From contig CAYWFP010000008.1 in NCBI GenBank assembly GCA_964457365.1, positions 1 to 64,000 on the forward strand: a DNA stretch of 64,000 nt. Direction: 5' to 3'. Origin of the DNA: CAYWFP01 sp964457365. Lineage in GTDB: Bacteria > Planctomycetota > SZUA-567. This document shows, piece after piece, positions 17,081-26,122 of the stretch. Every line of letters begins with the position of its first letter. Within the stretch, counting starts at the first letter, position 1. The notes under the pieces were generated by a model, which was not told the DNA's origin, did no database searches, and worked only from the letters and a program-made list of their open reading frames with translations. Position numbers and translations under genes: made by a program.

Positions 17081-20000
17081 ATGGCACAGCGCGAAGCGCC
17101 CAGTGGCGTAATCGTCAGCATCGTCGAGACCTTCCTCACCGGCCCGCTGTCGGTGCTGCTGATCCTGGCGGCGACGGTGGCCGGGGCGATGGCGATCCTG
17201 ATGACGCCGCGCGAGGAAGAGCCGCAGATCGTGGTGCCGATGGCCGACATCACGGTCCACTTCCCCGGGCACTCGCCCGAGGAGGTGGAGCAGCTTGTCA
17301 CCACCCCGCTCGAGCGCATCCTCTGGCAGATCCAGGGCGTCGAGCACGTCTACTCCATCAGCCGGCGCGACCGCGCCACCGCCACGGTCCGCTTTTACGT
17401 CGGCGAGGACCAGGAGCGGGCGATGGTGCGCCTGCGCGACGACATCGACGCCAACCGCGACCTGGTGCCGCCGGGGGTGACCGGCTGGATCGTCGAGCCG
17501 GTGAAGATCGACGACGTGCCGATCGTGACGCTGACGCTCTACGGCGAGGACCGCGACGGCTTCGAACTGCGCCGGCTGGCCGAGGAGATGAAGGTGCGGC
17601 TGGCGAAGGTGCCCGACGTCTCGCTGGTGGAGATCTTCGGCGGCTACCGGCGCGAGGTGCGTATCGAGCCCGGCATCGAACGGATGGCCGCGCGCGGGGT
17701 CTGCCTGCCCGACATCGTCCGCGTCCTGGAAGGCGAGAACGCCACCGTCACCGCCGGCGCGGTGCTCGAGGAAGGCAAGGCGCTTCGCCTCCTGGCCGGT
17801 CCCGCGCTCGAAAGCGCCGAGGACGTGCGCCAGACGGTCATCACCGCCCGGGGCGACCAGCTCGTCCGCATCGAGGACGTCGCCGCGGTGTACGACGGGC
17901 CGGCGGAGCCGGGGCGGTACGCCCACATCGGCTTCGGCCCCGCGCACGCGGATCCCGCGCTCGCGGGGAGGCGCCTGCCGGCGGTGACGCTGGCGTTCAG
18001 CAAGAAGAAAGGCACCAACGCCGTCACCGTCGCGCGGGAGGTGATCGCCGCCGCGGAGGAGCTGCGCGGCACGGTCATCCCCGCCGACATCGCCATGCTG
18101 ACCACCCGCAACTACGGCCGCATCGCCAACGAGAAGGTCAACGACCTGCTGGCGAGCATGGCCTTCGCCATCGTCACCGTCGTCGGCCTGATCGCGCTGA
18201 CGATGGGCTGGCGCGAAGCGGTGGTGGTGGGGCTGGCCGTGCCGGTCAGCTTCGCGCTGGCCTTGTTCACCAACTACCTCTTCGGTTTCACCATCAACCG
18301 CGTCACCCTCTTCGCGCTGATCCTGAGCCTGGGGCTGGTGGTGGACGACCCGATCACCAACGTCGACAACATCCAGCGCCATATCCTCATGGGTCTGCGC
18401 CGGCCCTTCGCCGCGACGCTGGCCGCCGTGCAGGAGGTGATCCCGCCGGTGATCATGTCGACGCTGGTGATTATCGTCTCGTTCCTGCCGCTGTTCTTCA
18501 TCACCGGCATGATGGGGCCGTACATGGGCCCGATGGCGATCAACGTGCCGCTGACGGTCACCTTCTCCACCGTCTGCGCGCTGACCTTCGTGCCGTGGCT
18601 GAGCCTGAAGCTGCTCAAGTCGCTGGCGCCGGAGCGTTCGGAGAAGACGGCGGGGACGGACGCCGAGGGTATCGACAGCACGCCGCCGTGGCTGCGCCGC
18701 TTCTACCGCGCCGTCGTCTCGCCGTTTCTGAAGCCGCGCAACGGGGTTCTGCTGCTGCTGGGCATGGTCGTCCTCTTCCTCGGCTCGGGCGCGCTGTTTC
18801 TGCTGCGGCAGGTGCCGCTGAAGATGCTGCCCTTCGACAACAAGAGCGAGCTGCAACTGGTGGTGGAGATGCCCGCGGGCACGTCCCTGGAAACAACCGA
18901 CGCGGTGGTCCAGGAACTGGAAGGCTATCTCGCCAGCGTCAACGAGGTGACGGATTTCCAGAGCTATGCCGGATGGCACTCGCCGATCGACTTCAACGGC
19001 CTCGTGCGGCACTACTACTGGCGCCACGGCCCGCACCAGGCGGACCTCCGCGTCAACCTCGTCGGCAAGCAGGCGCGCATCCAGCAGAGCCACGCCATCG
19101 CCCTGCGCCTGCGGGACGACATCGACGCCATCGCGCGGAAACACGGCGCGGTGATCGGTATTGTCGAGGTACCGCCCGGGCCGCCGGTCCTGTCGACCCT
19201 GACGGTGGAGGTTTACGGCGAGCCGTCGCAGGAATACGACGAGATCGTCGCCGGCGCGCGCGCGCTGCAGGAGCGGCTGCGCGCGGAGGATCCCAAGCAC
19301 ATCGTCCAGATCGACGACATGGCCCAGGAGAAACATGCCCGCTACGTCTTCACCGTCGACCGGGCCAAGGCCCGCACCCACGGCCTCGGCGTCGTCGACG
19401 TGGTGCAAACGCTCCAGGCGGCCACCGGCGGCGCGGTGCCGGGGGTGGTGCACGTCGAGAAGCAGCGCGAGCCGGTGCTGCTGCGGGTGGTCCTGCCGCT
19501 GACAGACCGGCATCACCCGGAGCGACTGAGACAGTTCTGGTGCCGCACGCCCGCGGGGGCGATGATCCAGCTCGCCGAGCTCGGCGCCTTCCGGCGCGAA
19601 ACCGAGGAGCAGCCGGTCTATCACAAGGATCTCGAGCGCGTCGTCTTCGTCACCGCCGAGTGCGCCGGGCGCCCGCCGGGAGAGATCATCGTCGACATGT
19701 GGTCGCGCCTGGTCGAGGATCCGCTGCCGCGCGGCAGCGAGGCCGTCTGGGACGGAGAAGGCGAGTGGCAGATCACGCTGCGGGTCTTCCGCGACCTGGG
19801 GATCGCTTTCGGCGTGGCGCTGTTGTGCATCTACCTGCTGATGACGGTGCAGACGGAGAGCTTCTTCATGCCGCTGATCATCATGAGCGCGATTCCGCTG
19901 ACGGTCATCGGCATCGCCCCGGGCTTCTTCCTGCTGAACGTCCTCACTACGAAGGACGTCAACGGCTACCCCGACCCGGTCTTCTTCACCGCCACGGCGA

Positions 20001-20323
20001 TGATCGGCATGATCGCCCTCGGCGGCATCGTCATCCGCAACAGCATCGTGCTCATCGAGTTCGTCCAGGACCGCATGCGCGAGGGGATGGAACTCGACGA
20101 GGCGATCCTGCAGAGCGGCGCGGTCCGCTTCCGCCCCATCGTCCTCACCGCGGCGACGACGATGCTCGGGGCGTGGCCGATCACGCTCGACCCGATCTTC
20201 TCGGGGCTGGCATGGGCCTTGATCTTCGGTCTCTTCGCCAGCACCGTCTTCACCCTCGTGGTCATCCCCACGGTCTACCGTCTCGTGGGGCCGCGCTCCC
20301 TGCAAGGAGAACGCCATGCCTGA
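17081..20323 (+). CDS. RND-family efflux permease (AcrB/MdtBC-like)
   Basis: About 1080 residues, the usual RND length. It has an N-terminal membrane segment, then two large periplasmic loops. Two groups of membrane helices follow (about 330-530 and 870-1060). The proton-relay Asp pair is in LGLVVDDPITNVDNIQRH; GMIALGGIVIRNSIVLIEF and FRPIVLTAATTMLGAWP are typical RND phrases. It would export drugs or toxic compounds using the proton gradient, together with the adaptor encoded next. No outer-membrane channel gene is in the window. Start uncertain: ATG 17081 has GAGAG upstream; an in-frame ATG at 17039 has no ribosome site. Confidence 0.9.
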   Translation: MAQREAPSGVIVSIVETFLTGPLSVLLILAATVAGAMAILMTPREEEPQIVVPMADITVHFPGHSPEEVEQLVTTPLERILWQIQGVEHVYSISRRDRATATVRFYVGEDQERAMVRLRDDIDANRDLVPPGVTGWIVEPVKIDDVPIVTLTLYGEDRDGFELRRLAEEMKVRLAKVPDVSLVEIFGGYRREVRIEPGIERMAARGVCLPDIVRVLEGENATVTAGAVLEEGKALRLLAGPALESAEDVRQTVITARGDQLVRIEDVAAVYDGPAEPGRYAHIGFGPAHADPALAGRRLPAVTLAFSKKKGTNAVTVAREVIAAAEELRGTVIPADIAMLTTRNYGRIANEKVNDLLASMAFAIVTVVGLIALTMGWREAVVVGLAVPVSFALALFTNYLFGFTINRVTLFALILSLGLVVDDPITNVDNIQRHILMGLRRPFAATLAAVQEVIPPVIMSTLVIIVSFLPLFFITGMMGPYMGPMAINVPLTVTFSTVCALTFVPWLSLKLLKSLAPERSEKTAGTDAEGIDSTPPWLRRFYRAVVSPFLKPRNGVLLLLGMVVLFLGSGALFLLRQVPLKMLPFDNKSELQLVVEMPAGTSLETTDAVVQELEGYLASVNEVTDFQSYAGWHSPIDFNGLVRHYYWRHGPHQADLRVNLVGKQARIQQSHAIALRLRDDIDAIARKHGAVIGIVEVPPGPPVLSTLTVEVYGEPSQEYDEIVAGARALQERLRAEDPKHIVQIDDMAQEKHARYVFTVDRAKARTHGLGVVDVVQTLQAATGGAVPGVVHVEKQREPVLLRVVLPLTDRHHPERLRQFWCRTPAGAMIQLAELGAFRRETEEQPVYHKDLERVVFVTAECAGRPPGEIIVDMWSRLVEDPLPRGSEAVWDGEGEWQITLRVFRDLGIAFGVALLCIYLLMTVQTESFFMPLIIMSAIPLTVIGIAPGFFLLNVLTTKDVNGYPDPVFFTATAMIGMIALGGIVIRNSIVLIEFVQDRMREGMELDEAILQSGAVRFRPIVLTAATTMLGAWPITLDPIFSGLAWALIFGLFASTVFTLVVIPTVYRLVGPRSLQGERHA

Positions 20324-21401
20324 ATCGGCCAAGCCCAAATCGAAGTGGATCGCCGGTGCGCTGGGCGCGGCGGTCTTCGTGCTGCTGCTGCTGTACATGA
20401 GCGGCACGTTCGACACCGGCCAGGTCGAGCCGGGCCGCACCGGGGCGCCGGCCGACGAAACGCCGCGGGGCAAGGCGCTCGTGCTGGCGCCCTCGGAGAT
20501 CCCGCGCCTCTACACCGCCGTCGGCACGGTGCGCAGCCGCGACGAGGTGGAGATCAGCCCGCGCATTACCGCGCGCGTGGTCAAGGTCGAGGTCCGCAGC
20601 GGCGATACGGTGAAGAAAGGCGAACTCCTGCTCATACTCGCCGGCGAGGAACTGAAAGCGGCCGCGCGGCAGGCGCGCGAGACGGTCGAGTCGGCCAAGG
20701 CGGCGCTGGAGCTGGCGAAGAAGGAGGCCGAGCGCGCGGCGCAGCTGCTGGAGAAGGGCGTCATGCCCAAGAGCGACTACGACCGGGCGATGGCCACCCG
20801 CCAGCAGGCCGGGGCCGGCCTCGCCGCCGCCGAGCAGGCCGAACTCCGCGCCGAGGCCGCGCTCGACTACGCCACCATCGAGGCGCCGATGGACGCGGTG
20901 GTCGGCGAGAAGAACGTCGACACCGGCGACCTGGCCGCGCCGGGGAACATCCTGCTGCGCCTCTTCGATCCGGCGCGGCTGCTGCTGGAAGTGCCGGTGC
21001 GCGAGGGGCTGGTGCGGCAGGTGCAGGTCGGCACCGAGGTCCGCTTCACCGTCCCCGCCCTGCAGCGCACGGTCGCGGGGAAAGTCGAGGAGGTGGTGCC
21101 CTCGGTCGACCCGCAGAGCCGGACGTTCCTGGTCAAGGTCTTTATCGGCAAGGAGCCGGAGCTGGTGCCGGGCATGTACGGCACGTTCGAACTGACGCTC
21201 GGCACGGAGGAGGCGCTGCTGCTGCCGCGCGCGGCGCTGAAACGCGTCGGGCAGGTCGAGTACGTGCTGGCCGAGACCGCCGACGGCCCGCGCCGGCTGC
21301 TGGTGCGCAGCATCCCGCATGACCCGGACCGCGTGCGCGTGGTCAGCGGGCTCGCGGCGGGGATGACGATCTACGTGCCCGAGGACGAGTCGTCGGAGTA
21401 G
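20316..21401 (+). CDS. RND periplasmic adaptor (membrane fusion protein)
   Basis: A 361-residue HlyD/AcrA-type adaptor with one N-terminal membrane anchor (about residues 13-30). The first lipoyl half (YTAVGTVRSRDEVEISPRI) is followed by a helical hairpin (RQARETVESAKAALELAKKEAERAAQLL...). The second lipoyl half (YATIEAPMDAVVGEKNVDTG), beta-barrel and membrane-proximal domain complete the fold. No lipobox is seen, so it is anchored by its helix. The ATG overlaps the end of the pump gene by 8 bases and follows AAGGAG; the two are translationally coupled. Confidence 0.9.
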   Translation: MPESAKPKSKWIAGALGAAVFVLLLLYMSGTFDTGQVEPGRTGAPADETPRGKALVLAPSEIPRLYTAVGTVRSRDEVEISPRITARVVKVEVRSGDTVKKGELLLILAGEELKAAARQARETVESAKAALELAKKEAERAAQLLEKGVMPKSDYDRAMATRQQAGAGLAAAEQAELRAEAALDYATIEAPMDAVVGEKNVDTGDLAAPGNILLRLFDPARLLLEVPVREGLVRQVQVGTEVRFTVPALQRTVAGKVEEVVPSVDPQSRTFLVKVFIGKEPELVPGMYGTFELTLGTEEALLLPRAALKRVGQVEYVLAETADGPRRLLVRSIPHDPDRVRVVSGLAAGMTIYVPEDESSE

Positions 21402-21403
21402 GA

Positions 21404-21580
21404 ATGGACATTACCGACCACCCCCTCCACAGATCCGGACGTGCGCTGCTAACGCATCCGGCTCCTGCCTCGGGCGATGACGCCGAGGCGCTGCTGCCGC
21501 GCATGGGCGAGCGGCTGCGCGCATGCGGCAAGGAGTTGAGCCGGCTGATCACGCTGCTGCCGGCAGAAAGGGACGCCTGA
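21404..21580 (+). pseudogene. 3' remnant of a gene coupled to the sulfatase gene
   Basis: An open frame from ATG 21404 to TGA 21580 (58 codons) first crosses the intron-like stretch. It then reads as a helical, plausible protein C-terminus (EALLPRMGERLRACGKELSR...). Its TGA overlaps the sulfatase ATG as TGATG, the usual sign of translational coupling. The simplest reading is that the 5' part of an upstream operon gene was removed and replaced by the intron-like scar. The identity of the lost gene is unknown. Confidence 0.4.
21408..21462 (-). mobile_element. possible group II intron fragment
   Basis: Read on the minus strand, the stretch contains GAGCCGGATGCG, a short loop, and CGCACGTCCGGATCTG, followed by a G-rich GGAGGGGG tract. 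This layout (CCGGA/TCCGG and TGCG/CGCA pairing, then TCTGTGGAGGGGG) is what I recall next to reverse-transcriptase ORFs in bacterial group II introns. No reverse transcriptase or complete intron is present. Recognition is from memory and should be tested with an intron covariance model. Confidence 0.4.
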
Positions 21581-24471
21581 TGCAAAACCGCCCGAACATC
21601 CTCTTTTTCTTCCCCGACCAGCACCGTTTCGACTGGCTCGGCGTCAATCCGGACCTGCCGCTGAGGACGCCGAACCTCGACGCGCTCTGCCGCCGCGGCG
21701 TGCGCTTTGCCCGCGCCTTCTGCGACTCGCCCCTGTGCGCGCCCTCGCGCGCGGCGCTGGCGGCCGGCAAGGGATACGACCGCTGCGGCGTAGTCGACAA
21801 CGGCCAGGCGTACCCGCTGAGGCAGCCGACATATTACCAGGCGTTGCGCGAGGCGGGCTATCACGTGCTCGGCTGCGGCAAGTTCGACCTCGACAAGCCG
21901 ACGCCGGACTGGCACCTCGACGGCTCGCGCCATATCCGCGACTGGGGCTTCACCGCCGGCATCGACAACGAGGGCAAGTTCGATGGCAGCCGCAGCTTCC
22001 GCCAGGCCGGGAAACCCGTGGGCCCGTATTTGAAATACCTGCACGAACGCGGCTTCGCCAACCGCTACTGCGACGAGCACGCGCAATGCAGGCGAAACCG
22101 CGGGGCGTATACGACCTTCCTCCCCGACGAGGCGTACTGCGACAACTGGGTGGCGGAGAACGGCATGACGTTGCTGCGAAACGTCCCCGCAGGCGAACCG
22201 TGGCACCTGGTGATCAACTTCACCGGCCCGCACAATCCGATGGAGGTGCCGCAGAGTATTCGACAGCGCTGGCAGGACGTCGACTTCCCGCCGCCGCACG
22301 GCTACGACGGCGACACGCACGCACCGGAGGATCACCAGCGCAACCGGCAGAACTACGCGGGCATGATCGAGAACATCGACCGCCACGTCGGACGCTTTCT
22401 GGATGAACTGCGCGCGCGCGGCGAGGAGGAGAACACGCTCGTCGTCTACGCCAGCGACCACGGCGAGATGCTCGGCGACCACGGCCGCTTCGGTAAAAGC
22501 ACCTTCTATCATCCGTCCATCGGGGTGCCGCTGATCGTCGCCGGCCCGGGCGTGCGCGAAAACGTCGTCGAGGACGCGCTCGTCCTCATCCACGATCTGG
22601 CCGCGACCTTCGTCGATTACGCCGGGGCGACGCCGATGCCGGGGATGGAGCCGGCGAATCTGCGGCCGCTGCTGGAAGGCCGCGCCGCGGCGCACCGCGA
22701 TCACGTCGTGCTGGGCCTGGGCGACTGGCGCGTCGCTTTCGACGGACGCTACAAGCTCGTCACCGGCGTCGGCGAGGCGCCGCTGCTCTTCGACCTTCTG
22801 GACGATCCGTGGGAAGACGCCGATATCGCCACGCGGCAACCGGAGAAAGTGACCGAACTCGATTCCCTGGTTCGCCGCGCGCGCGGAAAAACCTCGAGAC
22901 GAAAGGACCGACAAATGAGCGAACGACCGAATATCCTTTTCCTCTTCAGCGACGAGCACAGCCACCGTTTCATGGGGCATATCTCCCCCGAGGACGGCGG
23001 CGAGGCCGATATCGAGACGCCGGTCTTCGACAAGCTCGCCGCGGGCGGCACCGTCTTCACCGACGCGTACTGCCAGATGCCGCTGTGCACCCCCAGCCGC
23101 ATATCCGTCCTGACCGGGCTGGAGCCGGCCCGGTGCGGCGCGTGGCACAACTCCGCGGTCCTGCGGCCCGAACTCGATACGATCCCGAAGGCGCTGGCGC
23201 GCGCGGGGTACGCCACCTGCCTCGTGGGCAAGATGCACCTCGGCGGCAACCAGCAGTTCGTCGGCTTCCAGCACCGCCCCTACGGCGACCTGACCGGCAG
23301 ATGCGGTCACCAGCGGGAGCCGATCCCGGATCCGGACACGGGCATGCGCGCGCGCACCACCAGTGCCGTCGGGATCACCGGGGTTCCCGAGAGCCAGATG
23401 CAGGAGGAACTGGTCGCGCAGGAGAGCCTGGCCTGGCTGCGCGAACACCGGCACGCCCAGGGCGACCGGCCGTGGTTCCTCTGCGCCTCGTTCAGCCGGC
23501 CGCATTTTCCGCTGACCGCGCCGCGGCGATGGATCGAGCGCTACCGCCCCGACCGAATCAGCCGGCCGATGTTCCCCGCCGGCGGCGACGCGTACGACCA
23601 CCCGATGAGCGCGGGCATGCGCAAGGGCTTCATGGCCGAGGATATCGACGAGGCGGAGATGATGAGGGCGCGCGCGGCCTACTTCGCCTGCGTCAGCTAC
23701 CTCGACGAGATGATCGGCGACATGCTGCTGCGCCTCGACGCGGCCGGTTTCCTGGAGAACACGATTGTCGTCTACACCACCGATCACGGCGAGATGGCCG
23801 GCGAGCACGGGGCGTGGTGGAAGAACGGCTGGTACGAGGGCTGCACCCGCGTGCCGCTGATCGTCTCCACGCCCGCGCAGCGCAACGGCGCAGAAGAAGC
23901 CGCGCGCTGCACCGCGCCGGTGGCGCTGCTGGACCTCTTCCCCACCTTCTGCGGCCTCGCCGGCACCGAGGCTCCCGGCCACCTCGACGGCGTCGACCTC
24001 TCCGCGTCAATCCGCAGCGGCGTCGAACCGGCGGCGCGGCCGATTGTCACCGACAACCTGATCCCGCGCTGGGGCGAGGGCACCGAGTTCCGCTCGGTCC
24101 GCAAGGGCAAGTACAAGTACGTCCGTTTCCGCAGCTTCCCGCCGCTCTTCTTCGACCTGGAGGACGACCCGGGCGAGCGGAAGAACCTCTTCGCGCGCGG
24201 CTGCTCGGGAGAAGCCGAGGCGGCGCTGCGCGAGCTTGAAGCCTTCGCCAACGAGTCCATCGACTTCGACGAGGCCGAGAACCTGCGCACCGTCCGCGAC
24301 GGCAAACTGCACGAAGAGTACCCGCAGACGGTCAATCCGCACAGCGGCGGCAACTGCTACTTCATGCCCTCGGGCAGGATCATCGCCGGCGACGATCTGC
24401 TCTACGAGCCGACGGTAATCGCGGAAAACCCCGAGGACGCGTTCGGGGATTACGCTCCGGGCCGGGGTTGA
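21580..24471 (+). CDS. two tandem sulfatase domains in one reading frame
   Basis: An uninterrupted frame of 963 codons. Domain 1 (1-445) opens NRPNILFFFPDQHRFDW and carries the formylglycine-type motif C53-APSR; YASDHGEMLGDHGRFGKS holds metal ligands. Domain 2 (446-963) opens RPNILFLFSDEHSHRFMGH, carries CTPSR at about C503, and has YTTDHGEMAGEHGAWWK. Both belong to the type I sulfatase/alkaline phosphatase superfamily, whose Cys must be converted to formylglycine before the enzymes cleave sulfate esters. No signal peptide is seen on either half. GAAAGGG precedes ATG 21580. An internal ribosome site and ATG at 22915 suggest two genes that lost a stop codon between them (see findings). Confidence 0.85.
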   Translation: MQNRPNILFFFPDQHRFDWLGVNPDLPLRTPNLDALCRRGVRFARAFCDSPLCAPSRAALAAGKGYDRCGVVDNGQAYPLRQPTYYQALREAGYHVLGCGKFDLDKPTPDWHLDGSRHIRDWGFTAGIDNEGKFDGSRSFRQAGKPVGPYLKYLHERGFANRYCDEHAQCRRNRGAYTTFLPDEAYCDNWVAENGMTLLRNVPAGEPWHLVINFTGPHNPMEVPQSIRQRWQDVDFPPPHGYDGDTHAPEDHQRNRQNYAGMIENIDRHVGRFLDELRARGEEENTLVVYASDHGEMLGDHGRFGKSTFYHPSIGVPLIVAGPGVRENVVEDALVLIHDLAATFVDYAGATPMPGMEPANLRPLLEGRAAAHRDHVVLGLGDWRVAFDGRYKLVTGVGEAPLLFDLLDDPWEDADIATRQPEKVTELDSLVRRARGKTSRRKDRQMSERPNILFLFSDEHSHRFMGHISPEDGGEADIETPVFDKLAAGGTVFTDAYCQMPLCTPSRISVLTGLEPARCGAWHNSAVLRPELDTIPKALARAGYATCLVGKMHLGGNQQFVGFQHRPYGDLTGRCGHQREPIPDPDTGMRARTTSAVGITGVPESQMQEELVAQESLAWLREHRHAQGDRPWFLCASFSRPHFPLTAPRRWIERYRPDRISRPMFPAGGDAYDHPMSAGMRKGFMAEDIDEAEMMRARAAYFACVSYLDEMIGDMLLRLDAAGFLENTIVVYTTDHGEMAGEHGAWWKNGWYEGCTRVPLIVSTPAQRNGAEEAARCTAPVALLDLFPTFCGLAGTEAPGHLDGVDLSASIRSGVEPAARPIVTDNLIPRWGEGTEFRSVRKGKYKYVRFRSFPPLFFDLEDDPGERKNLFARGCSGEAEAALRELEAFANESIDFDEAENLRTVRDGKLHEEYPQTVNPHSGGNCYFMPSGRIIAGDDLLYEPTVIAENPEDAFGDYAPGRG
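22901..22917 (+). promoter_or_regulatory. internal ribosome-binding site and start of the second sulfatase
   Basis: GAAAGGA lies 7 bases before ATG 22915, exactly where the second sulfatase domain begins (MSERPNILFLF). In a neighbouring frame a TGA overlaps this ATG (ATGA), as in coupled gene pairs. Confidence 0.6.
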
Positions 24472-24485
24472 CGACCGCGTCGAGG

Positions 24486-24848
24486 CTATCGCTCGAACGG
24501 ATCGCGCACCACCGCCGCACCGCAGTAGAGGCATGTCGGCCGCGTCCGCCCGACCGGCCGGCCGCACTTGGCGCAGTCCTGCAGCCCGTCGGCGGACTTG
24601 GCCACCCGCCCGTCGAGCCGCCCGTCGCGGGCGTCGATCCGCGCGACCTGCTTGATCAGGTCCTCGTCGGTGTAGCCGTGCTGCTCCTTCATGAAGGTCC
24701 AGAGCGCCTCGGTGATCATCAGCAGACGCTCGACCTCGTGCTCGACCTGGCGGACGTCGCTCCGGGCGTCGCGCGCGGCGTCGGCGCCACCGTGCGAGGC
24801 GTGCCTGAGCGAGGAGTGGAAGTTGAATCCCGAGAATCCTGCGGTCAT
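24486..24848 (-). CDS. small zinc-ribbon protein of unknown function
   Basis: 120 residues. A Gly/His/Ser-rich N-terminus is followed by a helical middle (VRQVEHEVERLLMITEALWTFMKEQHGYTDEDLIKQVARID), then a C-terminal zinc ribbon with DCAKCGRP and PTCLYCGAA (two CxxC pairs). AGGAG sits 6 bases before the ATG. It is convergent with the sulfatase gene, 14 bases apart. I recognise no named family; the helical part plus ribbon suggests a nucleic-acid or protein-binding role, which is inference. Confidence 0.6.
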   Translation of the reverse strand: MTAGFSGFNFHSSLRHASHGGADAARDARSDVRQVEHEVERLLMITEALWTFMKEQHGYTDEDLIKQVARIDARDGRLDGRVAKSADGLQDCAKCGRPVGRTRPTCLYCGAAVVRDPFER

Positions 24849-24870
24849 GGTAATCTCCTATCGAAACGCC

Positions 24871-25305
24871 CTACGGACAGCGCAAGTAAATTTCAGCGTG
24901 CTCGGCCGGGATGAAAAGCAGGTAGAGGCCGGTGTAGTCGCCCGGATAGCATGTTCCACCCCGATAGAAAAAGCCATGCAGCCGTTCGCCGTCATTGATG
25001 CAGGTAAACGTATTCTGCTCCGCTATTGATGGCGGGAAAGCGAATCGCGAATCCGCACAATAGTGGCGCAGATAGAAAAAAGAGCCTTTTTCCGTTTTGT
25101 CCGTCGGCCATAACTCCTCATAGTGAATCGTTATGGAGTAAAAACACTGCGCCGGCATTGAAGGGGAACTGTAAAAATGCCGCACCCGAACATACGCCAA
25201 CGCATATCCCCCCACAGCCACAACCAGCGCACCGGCGACAACGGTCGACCAGACGCAGAAGCAACGGGGATGAACCCATCCTTGTTTCAGCGCTTGATTA
25301 CGCAT
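24871..25305 (-). CDS. membrane-anchored protein of unknown function
   Basis: 144 residues with one N-terminal hydrophobic segment (about 17-40, WSTVVAGALVVAVGGYALAYV). A Cys- and aromatic-rich extracytoplasmic part follows (Cys near positions 54, 83, 101 and 118, possibly disulfide-bonded). The ATG overlaps the end of the LRR gene by 19 bases, so the two are probably coupled. The DNA is visibly less G+C-rich than the flanks. No family is recognised. Confidence 0.5.
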   Translation of the reverse strand: MRNQALKQGWVHPRCFCVWSTVVAGALVVAVGGYALAYVRVRHFYSSPSMPAQCFYSITIHYEELWPTDKTEKGSFFYLRHYCADSRFAFPPSIAEQNTFTCINDGERLHGFFYRGGTCYPGDYTGLYLLFIPAEHAEIYLRCP

Positions 25306-25937
25306 CCGTTCTTTTCCATCTCCAACAGCCAGTCGGGCAGCGGCTGCGCTACGACGGGGGTGTTATGGATGTTAAGCTCCCGTAGCGGCATCCCCTTCAG
25401 CGGCGTCAGGTCGGAAACCTGGGTTTTATACAGACAGACCTTCTCGAGTCTCATCCCCCGCAGCGGCGTCAGGTCAGCGACCTCCGTATTCGCCAATTCG
25501 AGTTCTTCCAGCGGCATGCCCTTCAGAGCCGACAGATCGTTCGTGAACGTGCAGTCCAGGTCGAGCACCCGCAGCGGCATGCCCTCGAGCGGAGAGAGGT
25601 CGGATACCGTCGAGCATTCCAAATCGAGATAGACGAGCGACAGCCCCCCGAGTGCGGAGATATCGGATACAGCTGCGTTATTGAGATCGATAGAGATCGG
25701 TGAAAAGCAGGGGTAGTTCGCGCACGGCCATCTCGCCCAGCCCCAGAGCGTAGGGGTGATGTAATCCGGATTCGCCGCCACCAGCGCCGCATCGACCCGC
25801 GCCATCCGCCATCTGATGATCGCCCCCCGCCCGCCACCATGAATCAGCCACCCCAACCCGCCTCCCGCCCACAGCAGGGCGCCCAGCAGGAGCAGCGCCC
25901 ATGTTCTCCGACAACGGTTGTGAGTGAGTCTGCGCAT
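25287..25937 (-). CDS. membrane-anchored leucine-rich-repeat protein
   Basis: 216 residues with an N-terminal signal-anchor (WALLLLGALLWAGGGLGWLIHG). About five LRR units of roughly 22 residues run from about residue 85 to 205, with the consensus DLSPLxGMPLxxLxLxxT (for example SDLSPLEGMPLRVLDLDCT and ADLTPLRGMRLEKVCLYKT). This GMPL-type repeat is common in PVC-group bacteria. It is likely a protein-interaction surface outside the inner membrane. The start at 25937 follows GGGGGCAGG. Codon use and G+C differ from neighbours, suggesting transfer or relaxed selection. Confidence 0.7.
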   Translation of the reverse strand: MRRLTHNRCRRTWALLLLGALLWAGGGLGWLIHGGGRGAIIRWRMARVDAALVAANPDYITPTLWGWARWPCANYPCFSPISIDLNNAAVSDISALGGLSLVYLDLECSTVSDLSPLEGMPLRVLDLDCTFTNDLSALKGMPLEELELANTEVADLTPLRGMRLEKVCLYKTQVSDLTPLKGMPLRELNIHNTPVVAQPLPDWLLEMEKNGCVIKR

Positions 25938-25957
25938 CCTGCCCCCGTGTTTCCCTC

Positions 25958-25986
25958 AGGATACGCGACCGCGCCAGCGTCTGCAA
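25958..25986 (-). promoter_or_regulatory. promoter for the LRR gene
   Basis: On the minus strand TTGCAG (25986-25981) is followed after 17 bases by TATCCT (25963-25958). A short leader of about 14 bases would follow. Confidence 0.5.
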
Positions 25987-26058
25987 GTCCTCCGCCTGCG
26001 ACCGACGGGAACGAAGAACATTCGTCGACACGACAGTGCGATTGCCCGCGACGCGCCC

Positions 26059-26077
26059 CGCGGCATATTTTGCCGCG
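26059..26077 (+). promoter_or_regulatory. palindrome upstream of the GH1 promoter
   Basis: CGCGGCA-TATTT-TGCCGCG, a perfect 7-bp inverted repeat ending 16 bases before the -35 box of the GH1 promoter. It could be an activator or repressor site for the glycosidase gene. Confidence 0.4.
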
Positions 26078-26092
26078 CAAACGTAAGAGTGC

Positions 26093-26122
26093 TTGACAAC
26101 CCTGCGCGCAGAGGCGTATCAT
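26093..26122 (+). promoter_or_regulatory. sigma70-type promoter for the GH1 gene
   Basis: Perfect TTGACA (26093-26098), 18 bases, TATCAT (26117-26122). Confidence 0.65.

Noticed and set aside
16916..20473. Open frame of about 1185 codons on the minus strand opposite the RND pump
   Set aside because: It is a by-product of high G+C: it is antisense to a pump with all RND motifs, and its translation is His/Arg/Asp-rich without any recognisable domain.
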